64,000 bases of DNA, from assembly GCA_011109175.1 (NCBI GenBank), contig RDEW01000087.1, forward strand, positions 1 to 64,000, read 5' to 3'. The stretch is from Dicyema japonicum. Lineage: Eukaryota > Dicyemida > Rhombozoa > Dicyemidae. Of this stretch, positions 1 to 11,070 are shown piece by piece. Both the position numbers and the translations under genes were made by a program. Numbering within the stretch: position 1 is the first letter of the stretch; each line of letters starts with the position of its first letter. The notes under the pieces are model-generated. The model was not told the DNA's origin. It did not search any database and saw only the letters and a program-made list of their open reading frames with translations.

Positions 1-760
1 GGGTATTCCAAGTGTTATTGAATTTTTCCTAATTTTTGCAACAAATAGCTGATGATCTGTTCACGTAGTCTGCACATGGAAATATTTCGAGAGCTGTTAT
101 AGAGCTTTTCCAGCGTTTGGCGCAAAAAATATAATCAATATGGTTCCTAGACATTCCATTTGGCGACGTCCAAGTGTATAATTGTCGTTTGAGCCATGTG
201 TTAGTTATCTGAAATCCATTTTCCTGACAGAATTGGACCAGTCGTTCCCAGCATCATTTTTTCCCCAAACCAAAACTTCTCACAATATCCGTATGTGGCA
301 TACACACAACTTTTGAATTGAAATCCCCCATTATCTAGATTATGTCCTTTTTGGGTATTAGTTTTAGTGCCTCTTAAAATTCATAATAAAATTGGTCAAT
401 TTCGTCATCCTTGGCAATAGATGTTACACTTGCATGACCTTAATATTCAATGGCGTCCACGGACGTGGATTAGTATTATCAGATCATTAATTATTCTACG
501 ACTTTCAATAGCAGGAGCAATTTTCTTTGAAGCAATGAAGGCCACTCCATTTCTGTTCGCATTATTGTTACCAGAATAATATATGACGAAATCATCAGAA
601 CGAAAAAATCCACTGTCGATCCAGTAAGTTCGCTTACTCCAATCAGGTCAAGCCTTCTCTTCTTTTCTTTTTACGACTTCTTATTCTGTGTGATGAAGAA
701 CGAGATTTGATGTTTGCAGTAACGCTGCTTCCAATTAGATCGTAGGAGAGATTGTCATAA
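1..760 (-). pseudogene. RTE-type LINE, AP-endonuclease domain remnant
   Basis: Reading the minus strand in shifting frames gives an exonuclease-endonuclease-phosphatase domain of the kind that nicks the target in RTE-type non-LTR retrotransposons. Visible blocks, N to C, are DLIGVSELTGS, NANRNGVAFIASKKIAPA, MGDFNSKV, WERLVQFCQENGFQITNT, and YTWTSPNG followed by RNHIDYI. The order matches the family and the catalytic-type motifs GDFN and IDYI are present. Several stops and frameshifts show it is dead. It runs off the window start, so the reverse transcriptase part is not seen here. The 780-1060 repeat lies directly upstream of it. Family level is confident, the exact clade is not. Confidence 0.7.
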
Positions 761-779
761 GATTTTCTTGGCATTTAAA

Positions 780-1062
780 TACAGGGTACTGCACTTTACG
801 AAGAACCATATTAGCTATTGCTTCTCCTTTGCAGAACACACACTTTATTTTAAGAAAGTATAGTTATCATAAGTAATTGATGAGGGAGAACTAAGGAATG
901 CTCTTTACTTGTATTTTCTTTTTGTTGGGTGTGAGTCCTTTTGTTGAAGATCGGGTTACGTAGTGAGATGTTCACTGATGACGGCGTCACTCGTCAAGCC
1001 AAAGCATTGTAGATGGATGGAACCTTCAGCCAGAATGTACAACAGTGAGATTCAACCTCAAA
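780..1062 (-). repeat. SINE-like or LINE 5' UTR repeat, copy 1
   Basis: The minus strand here matches the plus strand at about 10,440-10,690 over some 270 bp: shared blocks are TTTGGCTTGACGAGTGACGCC, read in two overlapping parts, plus AATAAAGTGTGTG and TTCGTAAAGTGCAGTA. This copy starts just after the B-box-like GTTGAATCTCACTG, so it lacks the tRNA-like head of the other copy. It sits immediately 5' of the LINE endonuclease remnant, so it may be that LINE's 5' untranslated region or an inserted SINE. Confidence 0.55.
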
Positions 1063-1230
1063 AATAATACATATTATTAAATTAACTATCAGAATACATC
1101 AATTTCTCGGTTTTGTTAAAATTTGAAGATTAAAGAATCGTCCGTATTGTGTCGGCTATCACCAAACTAATGAACAGGACGCTTTGGGGAAACTATCAAA
1201 ACAATTAAAATAGAAAAAAGTGAATTAATA

Positions 1231-1676
1231 TTAAACTAACGATAATAGAATTATGAATGGAAGTAAGTAAGTTAAGAATCTATTGGATTTCTCAGATGAG
1301 TTTATTTCTCTCTCAAGACGGTCCAGATTCATCATACTCATAATAAAATCAGCATTTAATGGATCTGTGATGGGTCCTGATCTTTTAGTAGTAGTCGTTG
1401 TAGTCTCCATGGTTTTAGGTGGTTCCGTTTCTTTCTCTTCTGATGAAAAGAATGAATCAATTTTATCTCCGGCTTTTTCAGCAAGTTTATCCTCAGCTTT
1501 TTCTTTAAATTCATTGATTTTCTTTTTTGCAACATTTTTTGCGCCATTTTTTGCAGAATGATAATATTTTTTATAACGTTGTCTAAATCTTCTACGAAAT
1601 CTTGATGAAGAGGGATAAAATAATAAAAAGCCTATATTAACTGTAAAATTCTACCAATTAAAATTATAACCTTCAT
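1231..1676 (-). CDS. Small secreted or GPI-anchored protein, gene 1
   Basis: Not recognised. Removing a 23-nt segment (1632-1654, minus strand GTAGAATTTT...AATATAG) joins ATG at 1676 to one frame ending TAA at 1231, giving 140 codons. Without it the frame stops after 14 codons. The product starts with a signal-peptide-like MKVIILIGFLLFYPSSS. A basic stretch (RRRFRQRYKKYY) follows, then a lysine/glutamate-rich helix-prone part (KKKINEFKEKAEDKLAEK), a run of six threonines, and a hydrophobic C-terminus (FLTYLLPFIILLSLV). The C-terminus suggests a GPI-anchor signal or a tail anchor. The paralogue at 3222-3529 has an intron of the same length at the same codon. Function unknown; secretion and intron are inference. 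Confidence 0.6.
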
Positions 1677-2008
1677 TTTAGTACAAAAAATACGTGAATT
1701 TTTATATAAGAAATGAAATATTATAATATTCAATATACTTCTTTAAGTATATCATGTTTGTAATTTCAATAATTAATTATGTAATTTCATCCACCATATT
1801 ATTAAATTGTGTAATTTCATCCCCATAACAGTTTGCTTTGACTTTATTCTAAGGACACAACACGGATAACTACTGATCGTATACCGATGAGGAGATTTTT
1901 TGACTATTTGAGGAGTTTAAATGTACCTGAGGAGAATTTTGAGAGAGGACAATCTGGGATGTTTGCCATTATTAAGAATTTATGATTCTACTCTAATAGA
2001 AGCGATTG
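1677..2008. other. AT-rich intergenic stretch
   Basis: Upstream flank of the secreted-protein gene. About 1680-1760 resembles 3530-3600, the flank of its paralogue (shared TACGTGA and AATGAAATAT blocks), so the duplication included the promoter region. No gene seen. Confidence 0.5.
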
Positions 2009-2400
2009 TTAAACCTTTCGTGAATTATGGATAACTAGTTTGCCACGTTTCCTTTGCACACCAAATGATTGGGGACTTGAAAATGCAAGATCCTTTTCAG
2101 GAGTAAAAATTGCTCGAGAAACAAAGTCGCGAAAGAGGACAGTAGCTATTGAAAAATCCAGAAGGGGAAGTTCAGAAATAGAGATTTCGCACTTATCCTT
2201 ATTCAGTTCCTGACCAGCTTCAGACAAAGTCAAGAATCAAGACTTACAGGTTGCGGAAGACTCAACCATCCAGAGGAGTTCCCCCTAGACAGCACATTCT
2301 TTCAAGTCCGATAATTTGAAGAATGTTGAAGGAGTCCGGGATCTCCTGAATTTTTTCATTCTGGCTATGATGATATTTTTTATTGGCTCAATAAATTTAA
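2009..2400 (-). pseudogene. Non-LTR reverse transcriptase fragment
   Basis: A minus-strand frame reads LSEAGQELNKDKCEIS, the 'x-L-x-L-N-x-x-K-C-E' block that follows the catalytic motif in many LINE reverse transcriptases. A related block (ETGLELNYTKCEIY) occurs at 18,212-18,600. The plus strand at 2336-2360 ends in the palindromic GTCCGGGATCTCCTGAA, also found at 24,925. Short and degenerate. Confidence 0.45.
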
Positions 2401-2479
2401 ATTTAATTTAAATTAAAGACTATATCAGGGAGTCTCCAAAGACTATTGTCAAAGTAACAGATGTTTATAGGAAGTTTGG

Positions 2480-2910
2480 TAGTGTTTATATGCCAGGTTT
2501 GACTATGTAGGCGTAGAACATCTGGAGACCTCCTGATGACGAACTCGATCGCGATCAGACGGATTTCACCTCCCTTCTTATTGAAGCCAATCAGACATAT
2601 AGAGAAAAGTAAATAGTAGACCACCTGTGGGAGACTCTTAAATAAATGTGCTTAGTGAGGCTGGTAATCGAATTGGAAGACGACATGTTAAATCTCTACG
2701 ATTTTTCCTTTTAACGAAATGTCCGTCTCCACCCGTTTTAGTACATCGATTTTTGTTATTTTGGAAGTCCAAGAGATTCTTAGTAACCTCCTCCAGCACC
2801 ACAGTTCAAAAGCATCAATTTTTCGTCTATCCGCTTTTTTAGTATCCATAATTCTGCGCCGTATAGAAAAACCAATAAAAAACAATCTCTGATCCAACAA
2901 ATTTTTAAAA
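2480..2910 (-). pseudogene. RTE-type LINE C-terminal fragment
   Basis: Two overlapping minus-strand frames give LYGAELWILKK, then RRKIDAFELWCWRRLLRISW and SKITKIDVLKRVETD. This is the well-known C-terminal region of RTE-like endonuclease/reverse transcriptases (Y-G-x-E-x-W-x-L-K-K ... W-C-x-R-R-x-L-x-I-S-W). It probably belongs to the same family as the endonuclease at 1-760. Frameshifts and 5' truncation show it is dead. Confidence 0.65.
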
Positions 2911-3221
2911 ACAGCGCTGAACCCAAGTTTGTTATAGAAAATACTAATAACTTGATAAATTTAAAAAAAATAAAATTAGTTGAGATCTGTGGGTTCCCAG
3001 ATGTGTTAGAAAACACCTAATATACCTCATAAATGATTAAAAAAATCCTTGAAGTAAAATGTATAAAAAATAAACAATTTGTCCAAAATAATAAATACAA
3101 TTATAACAACAACAAAATTTTGTCTAAATTAAAATAGAAAAAAATGAATGAATATTAAACTAACGATAATAGATTATTATTAGTAAGTAATTTAGGAATC
3201 TATTGGATTTCTCAAATGAGT

Positions 3222-3529
3222 TTAATTTTTATTAAAACTTTCCAGATGCATCATACTCATTATAAAATCAGCATTTATCGGGATTGTGGTGAGTTTTTCT
3301 GTTGTAGTAGTCGTTGTAGATTCTATGGTTGTAGGAGATTCTTCCTCTTGTGATGGATAAATTTTATTTTCGATTGACTCTACTGCCATGTCTGTAAGTT
3401 TTTCTTTGCCTACTTGTTCTAGACCCCGAAGACCTGCTTTTACTAAAAATCCTGATGAAGAGGGATAAAATAATATTAAAAAGCCTATAATAACTTAAAA
3501 ATTCTACCAATTAAAATTATAAACTTCAT
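3222..3529 (-). CDS. Small secreted protein, gene 2, tail lost
   Basis: Paralogue of the gene at 1231-1676. ATG at 3529; a 23-nt segment at 3485-3507 (minus strand GTAGAATTTT...ATTATAG) interrupts the same glycine codon. After removal the frame runs 94 codons to TAA at 3222. The product begins MKFIILIGFLILFYPSSSGF, then a shorter middle (VKAGLRGLEQVGKEKL), a run of six threonines, and the shared INADFIMSMMHLE block. The downstream DNA still resembles gene 1's hydrophobic tail, but in a shifted frame. The membrane-anchoring C-terminus is therefore lost and the product would be soluble, or the copy is decaying. Function unknown. Confidence 0.5.
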
Positions 3530-3629
3530 TTTAGCACAAAATACGTGACTTAATATATATTAAATGAAATATCATGATATTCAATTCACTTCTTTAATTC
3601 CAAAAAATTATCAAAAACACAAAAATCAG

Positions 3630-4080
3630 ACAAAAATGATCCCTGCCGACATAATCGACGTTGAGTTTCCTGTCACGATTGCAAGAGATCTACTAGAGAA
3701 CCACCGATTCTCACGTGCGTCGTGACTTTTTATTGTAGCTAGGCTACCCAGTTTTTTAAGAAACAAAGCGTTTTCCCGCTTATTTCTCCTTTCAACTACA
3801 ATGAAGACGAACGTGAACCGATCGTGCAACGCTTCGCATTTTTTTCAATGAAGAATTGTCTTCGACCATCAGAGAGCCCTATCGAGGATCCCTCACCGAC
3901 ACTCGGGAAGACGTAGAGAAACAAAATACAAAATATTTTATCCACCCGTTCAATTAGAAAGAAAAACAAACTCCTCGACCACCTACCACCTCTAATCAAC
4001 TCCTGTGAATCCTCTCTGCCCAGAAGATTCAAAGTGACCCATACACGACTACGCAATGGACATCACCTTTCTTAAACGAT
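3630..4080 (+). pseudogene. Possible LINE C-terminal fragment
   Basis: Plus-strand frames give LPRRFKVTHTRLRNGHHLS near 4020-4070, similar to the R-L-R-x-G-H block at the end of LINE proteins that carry an RNase H or a similar tail. The rest is too broken to assign. Weak call. Confidence 0.3.
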
Positions 4081-4379
4081 TACGGAGACCTGTATAAACT
4101 CAATCATTTGAATATGATCACGTGTTCTTGGTGAAAAATGCATTGAATACCTTAATCAATTTCATTATGCCTTAGGTTCCCAAACTTTTTTGAGGTTAGG
4201 CACCTTTTCTGATTTTCTAAAAATTTGAGGCACCCTAATTGTTTTTATTAATAATATCTTATCTTTCTGATTTTATTTATTAAGGCAACAGAATTAAATT
4301 AATGTAAAGGTGTAACTGTTTTTTTTGCTAGCAGAGACCTTTAATTAACCGCGTGTCGCCATGTGGTGCTGCGTGGTTA

Positions 4380-4655
4380 ATTGGTTGAAGTTTGTCTGTT
4401 CCTCCTCTCTCTTCCTAATAGAGTGGCGTCATGTGATCCACCTGTCTAGGTGACGCCCAGTGCCAGGCTGGCACGAAAAAGGATCATTTGCTCTTCCCCA
4501 TTCCAGTGGAGGGGTTTCCACAACTGCATGTAATGGACGTCTTACCTTTTATGCTGATTCCGGATGGACTCTGTAGAAGTGGAAAATGGATACACTTAAT
4601 TAGTTGCTTACTTTAACTTCTTTCTCGGTGTATCCGGGGTTAATAAATAAATAAA
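4380..4655 (+). repeat. LINE 3' end with terminal hairpin
   Basis: The segment ends CGGTGTATCCGGGGTTAATA followed by an AATA-rich tail. GGATACAC at 4588-4595 and GTGTATCC at 4628-4635 are perfect 8-bp complements enclosing a 32-nt loop. The same 3' end, on the minus strand, is at 24,966-25,195. It overlaps the end of the dead hAT element. Confidence 0.75.
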
Positions 4656-6590
4656 ATAAATAATATCCGGGGTCAATGTGGATAGTTGCAATCTATTGTC
4701 TGAGTAAGTTTCAAGCTTATTCCTATATTTTGTTTTCGATGAGGAATATAAGGAAAAACCGAACTCGCAGAGGTAGGTAGTCGAAAATGGTAATAAAGAA
4801 GTTATTGCTTTTTTGCCTATTTCTTTATATGTCCAACTGCATTCAGACCAAAAATGAAACAATCCTAGTTTATGTTCTTTAATAAGGAGTCCTCAGTTAA
4901 CTGAATTAACTGTTTGTATTCTTTTATGGTTAAATTCACAAATTTTGTCTTAATGTCAAAAAGATTTTTACCCAATCATAATTATCAATATTTTCTGGAA
5001 AATATTTTTGAAAATTTTCTTTCAATTTTTTTAAATAATTGTCGATTTCTGTGTGAAATTAAGAATTTAAAAGATGTTTGCTTACTACAATAAATTAAGT
5101 AAAACAGGAAAACATTCATGTTCTGCTACAAATGTTATTCAAAATTCTAATTTTCTCGAAAAGGCAGTTAGATTGTCGCTGAAATCAAATATTGTGAAAC
5201 TTTTTCCTTGCAAAAGTAAAGAAGATTCATTCAACTTACTGAAAATATCGGATAAATATGCTACTCGTTGCAGCCAAATGAAATCGTTTAAAAATTTACA
5301 AAATTGAGATTTGGGAAAAAAACATAAGTTCATCTCTTAACTCAAAAAAGCGAACCAAAATTTTGCCTCTCGATAACCGCCATACTTGGGTGTGTAATAA
5401 ATAAGACATATGATTAGATCCACATTTCTTCACAATACTTTTAATAGACGCGATTGTAACGCCCGTGAATTGATATAATTTATCATTTTTATAATATCAT
5501 CTATAACCAATTTTAACGGGGATGGAATATTTTTAGAAACAAGAGCATAACGATCTAAAATACAATGCGAACTTGAACGATCCGGAGCTACTCGCTTTAT
5601 ACGGGATACTGTTCCAGCAAACTTCCCGATCATTGCTTGAGCACCGTCAGATCAAACATCAATACATTTTTTCCAACATAATTCCCGAGAAATCAGAATC
5701 TTCGATTGCGTTGAAAATTTCTTGACCAGTTGTTTTTAACTGTAAATCAGTTTTTCTCAACCTTTTTTCGTATCGCTTTTATAAAAAATTTTCGCCCCTG
5801 TCAATAATTTATCGAGAATGAAAAAAATTCGCCGATAAATTATCGTTACCATATTTTGCCTGCGTTAATTACAATGTATTCATAAATGCACAATATTTGC
5901 AGACCATTGCGTAGACTATTATGAGTTATACCATTTAAATCGTTGAATATTGAAAATCCTGTTGTGTTGATTTTAATGATTTTAAAAGTAATTCCTCATT
6001 CAGATGACAGTCGATGTAATTTCAATTATTTATTACACATTAAAATAGATTATCAAATACTTTTGATTCATGCGGCCGGTTTATGACCTTTTGTTTTATT
6101 TTGATTCATTAACTTTCACTGAAAATCTTGTCTTTCCAAGAAAAATAATAAAGGGTTGCTCTAGATCTCTTTAATTCTTCTTCCCATTGTGTCGTTACTG
6201 AATGGAATAGTATTTAGTAATCAGGAAGATTCCCTTTGGGGAATATGTTCATAGACAATTCTACACAATGAAGTGTAACATTCTCGACAATGAGGATTAA
6301 ATAAAAAACCAGAATAAAACATCCTGAATAGTTTGCGGATTTGTATTTATTAATGATTTTATTTTTATCCGTTTGTAATAGTTTTTTCAAGTTTTTAAAA
6401 AATTCAATATTTTTTGCTAGTGATTAAGGATACTTTCGTATTCTAATAATCGAGATCGCTTTGTTGGAAAAAGACACACCACATTGCAAACACAATGGCT
6501 TAAGACAGACAGATAATTCTGTCAAACACAAGGTGGATCATTGTATTTTAAATAGAACTGAAAAATAAATAGCTCAATTTATTTTATTTT
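4600..6590 (-). pseudogene. hAT-superfamily (ZBED-like) transposase, decayed
   Basis: Three minus-strand pieces in the expected order. About 6400-6560: a BED-finger start, PLCLQCGVSFSNKAI, followed by KNIEFFKNLKK. About 5430-5740: TTGQEIFNAIEDS, SDGAQAMIGKFAGTV and SRIKRVAPDRSSSHC, with LALVSKN-like and INSRALQSRL blocks matching the catalytic core of ZBED5/SCAND3-like hAT proteins. About 4640-4860: LLPFSTTYLCEFGFS and KTKYRNKL, the C-terminal hAT dimerisation region. Frameshifts and stops separate the pieces, so it is dead. The plus strand near 4174 reads AGGTTCCCAAACTTTTTTG, which resembles a hAT terminal repeat. Confidence 0.7.
5748..5770 (+). repeat. hAT-like terminal inverted repeat
   Basis: CAGTTTTTCTCAACCTTTTT resembles the common hAT end CAGTGGTTCTTAACCTTTTT, which occurs exactly, in the opposite orientation, at 22,914-22,933. 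No partner end was identified nearby. Confidence 0.4.
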
Positions 6591-6599
6591 TAAAAGGTC

Positions 6600-7190
6600 A
6601 TAGTTATTTATCCCCAGTACCTTCGAATGAAATAATTGGTGGCCAATAGAAACGTTGCAGCTAAGAGTAGACGCTCCAATAAATCCGACGAGTAAATTTA
6701 GTTTTGTAAGGAACTATAGTAGTAATTAGTCGTTGAAGCGAAAATTCCCTATTGCAACATTGCTTGAAATTCAGTGTTATTACGCCTTTGTCTCCGCGTG
6801 AATTCTGTTAAATAACTGCTCAGATTGGTGTCATGTGGGTCCCATCTCCATTTGAATACCTAATGCTACCAACATTGCTTCGAATAATAAATTTGGTTGA
6901 AAATTCTTCTATATTTAATGCTACCGTCGTATGTACGCACTTTCCGGAATTTGCTCCCATAATTTTCGTAAACACAATATGAAGTGAGGGAAAATTAATT
7001 TACGAATAGCACAATATCACTCGAGAATTCTCTACCCATGTACCTAATATATTTAACCACGAATAATACCAGATCGTATTTTAAATCCCTTTTTCTTGTA
7101 AAAAATTAATATCTTCTTTATTTTGAAGTAGATTAAAAGATTAAAAAGATAACTGTTTTTTCGCATGAATATACTCACAACAAACTATAT
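6600..7190. other. Unassigned AT-rich stretch
   Basis: No frame with a recognisable family, no hairpin tail and no match elsewhere in the window was seen. Confidence 0.4.
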
Positions 7191-8880
7191 TCGTAAATAA
7201 AAATTCATAAAATTAAAATCCACTTTATTTAACAAAAAACAATAAAGAAGTTAATATATTTAATAATCAACAACCTTCCTCGCCTGCCTGTTCGCCAGCC
7301 TCCTCAGGCAGGTTCGATTCTGGTTGCTGAAACAACTCCGAGAGCGCCTTGTCTAATTGAACCCTCTGCCCATATGGCATCTCAGGGCTCTGCCCCCTAT
7401 ACTCCAGTGTCAGGCTCTCTAGGGTCCGCTTTAACACAGTGGACTGTAAATAGGCCTGGAGTTTCTTGTCTAAACTCAACTGCTTGAAATAACTCTTGTG
7501 GTACTTTGTTGCAATTCCTTCCCACATCATTACTATAGGAATAACGAAGACCTTGCAACCAAGCATCTGCCCCATCTCGTTTGCAAGAAAGTCATACTTC
7601 CTTTTTTTCTCCACCTCCACAGTCTGCAAACGGTCTTGAGACGTGATGCCAACCTCTATGATAAGGACTTGGCCAGACTCCTTATCGTGTACCACAATGT
7701 CCGGTTTATTGTGCTTGACTAGCACCGAGCGAGGTACGGATAACAATGTCTACCTTAATTTGGACCCTGGTGTTCTCTACTACAGATTGCACCTTATGAG
7801 TCCGCAACTTTCTGGTGTGGCGAATACCATACTTATTGCATAGTAGAAGATGAAGACTCCTTACTACCTCGTTGTGCCTCCACACATAGTCGTGGCAGAG
7901 CATGGATCCACATCGAGTGGCTAAATGATCAACCGACATGCTCCTTGACTTACAGTGGGGACATGTATTTGTTGATCGACCCCAAAAAATATTGCGGTCT
8001 TGCATATACGTGTACAACGCCTCCGATCGAGGTGAGTTGTCACCGTATTTTAGCCATATTGTCGACGACTTAAGGTCGACATGTGGGTTGTCCAATGCTC
8101 TGAAGAGGACCTTATGAAGGCTTTTTAAGTTGATCTTTTCCATCAAATTATTATATTGTAATTCGATCAACGCCTTCACATTTACTAGCCCACCATCATC
8201 AACACCATACTTAGCAGACAAAAAAGGTCTGATAGTGCCTAGGTGGGTTGCCCGTGTTTTCTCGGTCGTTATTATGGCGTGCTTCCTAGCAGACACACTT
8301 GACCCAGCTATCAGGGTGTCGTGCATTCGCATTAGGATACGCTCACTTAGTTGGACTACTCCACACAGTCCACGGCCGAATTTATCACGGGGTAAATATA
8401 GTCTCTCCTTATTGGCTGCCAGCACATGGACATGGTTCTCTCTGAGTACTCCACGGATCATAACATCCATCTCATCATACTCTTTGGGCTCAAACTCCAC
8501 AACACCTATGTAGTAGTTTAGCAGCGAGACAGCATACTCATTTAATGCTAGGAACAAATTCCTTGCATTTAGAGACGTCTTACACAATAACGCTGCTCTT
8601 TTACAGATGCCTTCAGTAATTTGTCGCTTTGTCTCAGGCATTATAAGGGACTTTGGAGATTCGGTAACACCCAGATACTTATATCCTTCGTGTTCTTCTA
8701 GAACTCTAACTAACTCGCTACATACTTGCGTATCCAGAGACGGTGACAATTCAGAGGAGCTAAAAGATCTCAAATCGCATAGCGATTCCATTCCAAATTT
8801 CATATATGACTTTTTACCAATTTGATTAATGTTTCTAAGGAGATTTGGACGAGACGGAAGCAACTGAGTGCTTTTTCAAT
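7190..8880 (-). pseudogene. RLE-type LINE (R2/R4/NeSL-like), 3' half
   Basis: Two long minus-strand frames (8863-7706 and 7746-7267) overlap by about 40 bp and join by one frameshift near 7735. The first begins in the thumb region with YKYLGVTES, then the LYLPRDKFGRGL block, and a CCHC knuckle CPHCKSRSMSVDHLATRC. The second carries the PD-(D/E)XK nuclease core, KPDIVVHDKESG and VLIIEVGIT, with KKRKYDF after it. Reverse transcriptase motifs are missing, so the copy is 5'-truncated near 8880. In full form such an element encodes a reverse transcriptase plus a restriction-like endonuclease for target-primed insertion. Apart from one frameshift this part is well preserved, so it is fairly young. 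Confidence 0.85.
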
Positions 8881-8889
8881 TTATTATGC

Positions 8890-9660
8890 TCAACAAAGTC
8901 GGTATTTTGGTATTTGGAATAGTTAGAAAATACAAAACACTAAGCCGTTAATTAGTTTACCCAGAGATCTTCCATGCAAAAAATGAAAAAATAGTCGAGG
9001 GGAGTGGGTTCTCAATTATAAGAGCAGTTAGTAATTGATGATTGTTAATTTTTTATTTAATTGGCTTATTAAATCTGAAAAAAATAACGTTAATTTTAGT
9101 AACCGTAATGAGAGTGACATCACATGGTTTCCGACGCTCTAGATTAAGCGTTCCGTTATTCTGATTTGACATTTTTGAATCTACCCTAAAAGATTTACCC
9201 GTAAATATTTTCACTTGGGTTTGTCTTGATGTAAACTTGTGATTAAATGAATAATCTTTGCCTTTAGTCGTTGATAGGTGTTGCACATCTTTCCTATTTT
9301 CCTATGTATGCTTCAAGTTACTGTCTCATGGATGGGATCTTACGTAACTTTTCAGAATCCGCGTTTGATGAGGTCTTTTCCGTACCCCGGACTATGTGAG
9401 AAAGGTTTGGTTATGATGTTCTTCAAGATAAATACACCAGAAATCGAGAATTAAGATTTCTTGGAAGTTTTCCCGTTTGAGTTGGAGAAAAGGCTAAATC
9501 ACAAATCAAAAGAATCAAAAAGCCTAAATCAGGAAATTTTGCTTTAATGTTGATCATTGAAATTTTAGCATTTAGATGTAAGTGAACTTTTGCATTTTCA
9601 ACTATAATTCCATAGAAGCATACACAATAATCTTTATGTTAGCTGTACAATAATACCAAA
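8890..9660. other. Unassigned stretch with one minus-strand frame
   Basis: A minus-strand frame at 9053-9286 encodes about 77 residues containing TSRQTQVKIFTGKSFRVDS and NLERRKPCDVTLIT. It looks coding-like but matches no family I can name. The rest shows nothing. Confidence 0.2.
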
Positions 9661-9669
9661 GAACACGGT

Positions 9670-10320
9670 TAACACTAACTAATTAATCACGTGATCCCAG
9701 CACGCTCTAGCAGAGACGTCAACTTGGCCAGATGCTCCTCCCTTGACCCTACAGAAGCAGGCATCGCCGAATGACTGGATCTTTGTAGTCACGACGGCAC
9801 TTTCACGGTTCATACAAATCATGGATTCTAGAGGCATTGGATACTGGAAATTTATCGATCTGCGTTCTATCTCATTGTGGTCGAGACAACTGGAGGAATA
9901 AGTATAATAACGCTTCATCACGAATAGCTATAAGGGAATTCACAGCGAACACATATCTGCTATCGAGTAAACCAGTGCTCTCAAAGTCTTCAGCGCTGTC
10001 AATGGAACACGGTGATCACTGGCAGTCGATCTTTTCTATGATAATAAAAGATCAAGAAAAAAGTCAGTACAACTTAATAATGAGAACTCTATGGCTTGAT
10101 CTGTTGTCCCCTACTGTGTGCTACTCCTATGATCCTCCAGTGGACGAGAATGAGACGTGGATGTCAATATCACCCTAAGATCTAAGATTTTTTTAAACGG
10201 ATAACGCCAATGTTTTTTTTCAAATCGACCGTCTGTCGTCCCAGTCTGTTGTCTGATGTGAAGAGAGTTGTGACGGACTTTTCTGCTGGTAGACAATCTG
10301 AACAAAAATAATTTTTTTTC
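9670..10320 (-). pseudogene. Probable LINE-derived debris
   Basis: The minus strand near 9685-9695 carries CTGGGATCACGTGATTAATT, like the 5' arm of the LINE 3' hairpin seen elsewhere, preceded by open frames of about 60-110 codons on both strands. No reverse transcriptase motif is visible, so this is a weak assignment. Confidence 0.25.
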
Positions 10321-10389
10321 TTTATGTCTGAGTTCCTAAGAGGGAACGAATGTGGATCTCAAATATTGAGTCTATTATATGATAATAGT

Positions 10390-10690
10390 TTGTCGGGTGG
10401 CCCAGTGTAACAAGTGCCGAGCAAAATGCCTGATGACCCATGTTCGAATCTCACTGCATTCTGAATGAAGGTTCCACGCATCTAAGATACTTTGGCTTGA
10501 CGAGTGACGCCATTGAAAATCTCACTGCTGAACCGGATCGACTACAAAAGGACCCGCACCAAACACAAATAAAAAAGAAGTGATGAACATTCCTTGGTTC
10601 TCCATCGTCGATTACTTATGATAACTGTTATTACTTAAAAATAAAGTGTGTGTCATGCCTGGGAGAAGCTTTTCGTAAAGTGCAGTATTA
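10390..10690 (+). repeat. SINE-like repeat with tRNA-type promoter boxes
   Basis: TGGCCCAGTGT at 10,398-10,408 fits an RNA polymerase III A box, and TGTTCGAATCT at 10,441-10,451 fits a B box. The 43-nt spacing matches that in a tRNA (positions 8 and 52). The body that follows matches the repeat at 780-1062. This supports a tRNA-derived SINE, though the same body may be a LINE leader. Confidence 0.55.
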
Positions 10691-10779
10691 TTAATAGCTG
10701 TAATGGACCAATTATTTACATCAAAGGGATAATTAATTTTTAAGATTAAAAATTTAACGGAAAGTAAACGATAATAAAT

Positions 10780-11070
10780 ATTTCAGTCTTCCAGATGGTC
10801 GCGAGGGAAATTATCGCGTAAAAGTTAAAGAAATTATTGAAGCAGCTATTTTTGAATTCATTGCAGATGATCTTATTACATAAAGTTAAACTGGTGAACG
10901 ACTTTCAGAGTTGTATGAAATAGTTGTGCATATGAGGACGGTGTATATACATTTGGATGCGTCAATTTATTCTCTCAAGAGAGTGGGGTTTAACTTTACA
11001 AAGCTGGCACCGAACAAAGGAGCATGGAATGACTTAATACCCATCCGAGTATGGCACGTATTGATTGTAT
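10780..11070 (+). pseudogene. Possible DNA-transposase fragment
   Basis: Plus-strand frames read SLPDGREGNYRVKVKEIIEA and, after stops, LSELYEIVVHMRTVYIH with SLKRVGFNFTKLAP. The second part resembles the helix-turn-helix before the catalytic core of Tc1/pogo-like transposases. No catalytic residues are present. Tentative. Confidence 0.3.

Noticed and set aside
1283-1561. Plus-strand frame of 92 codons
   Set aside because: Antisense to the secreted-protein gene, whose paralogue conserves the minus-strand protein.
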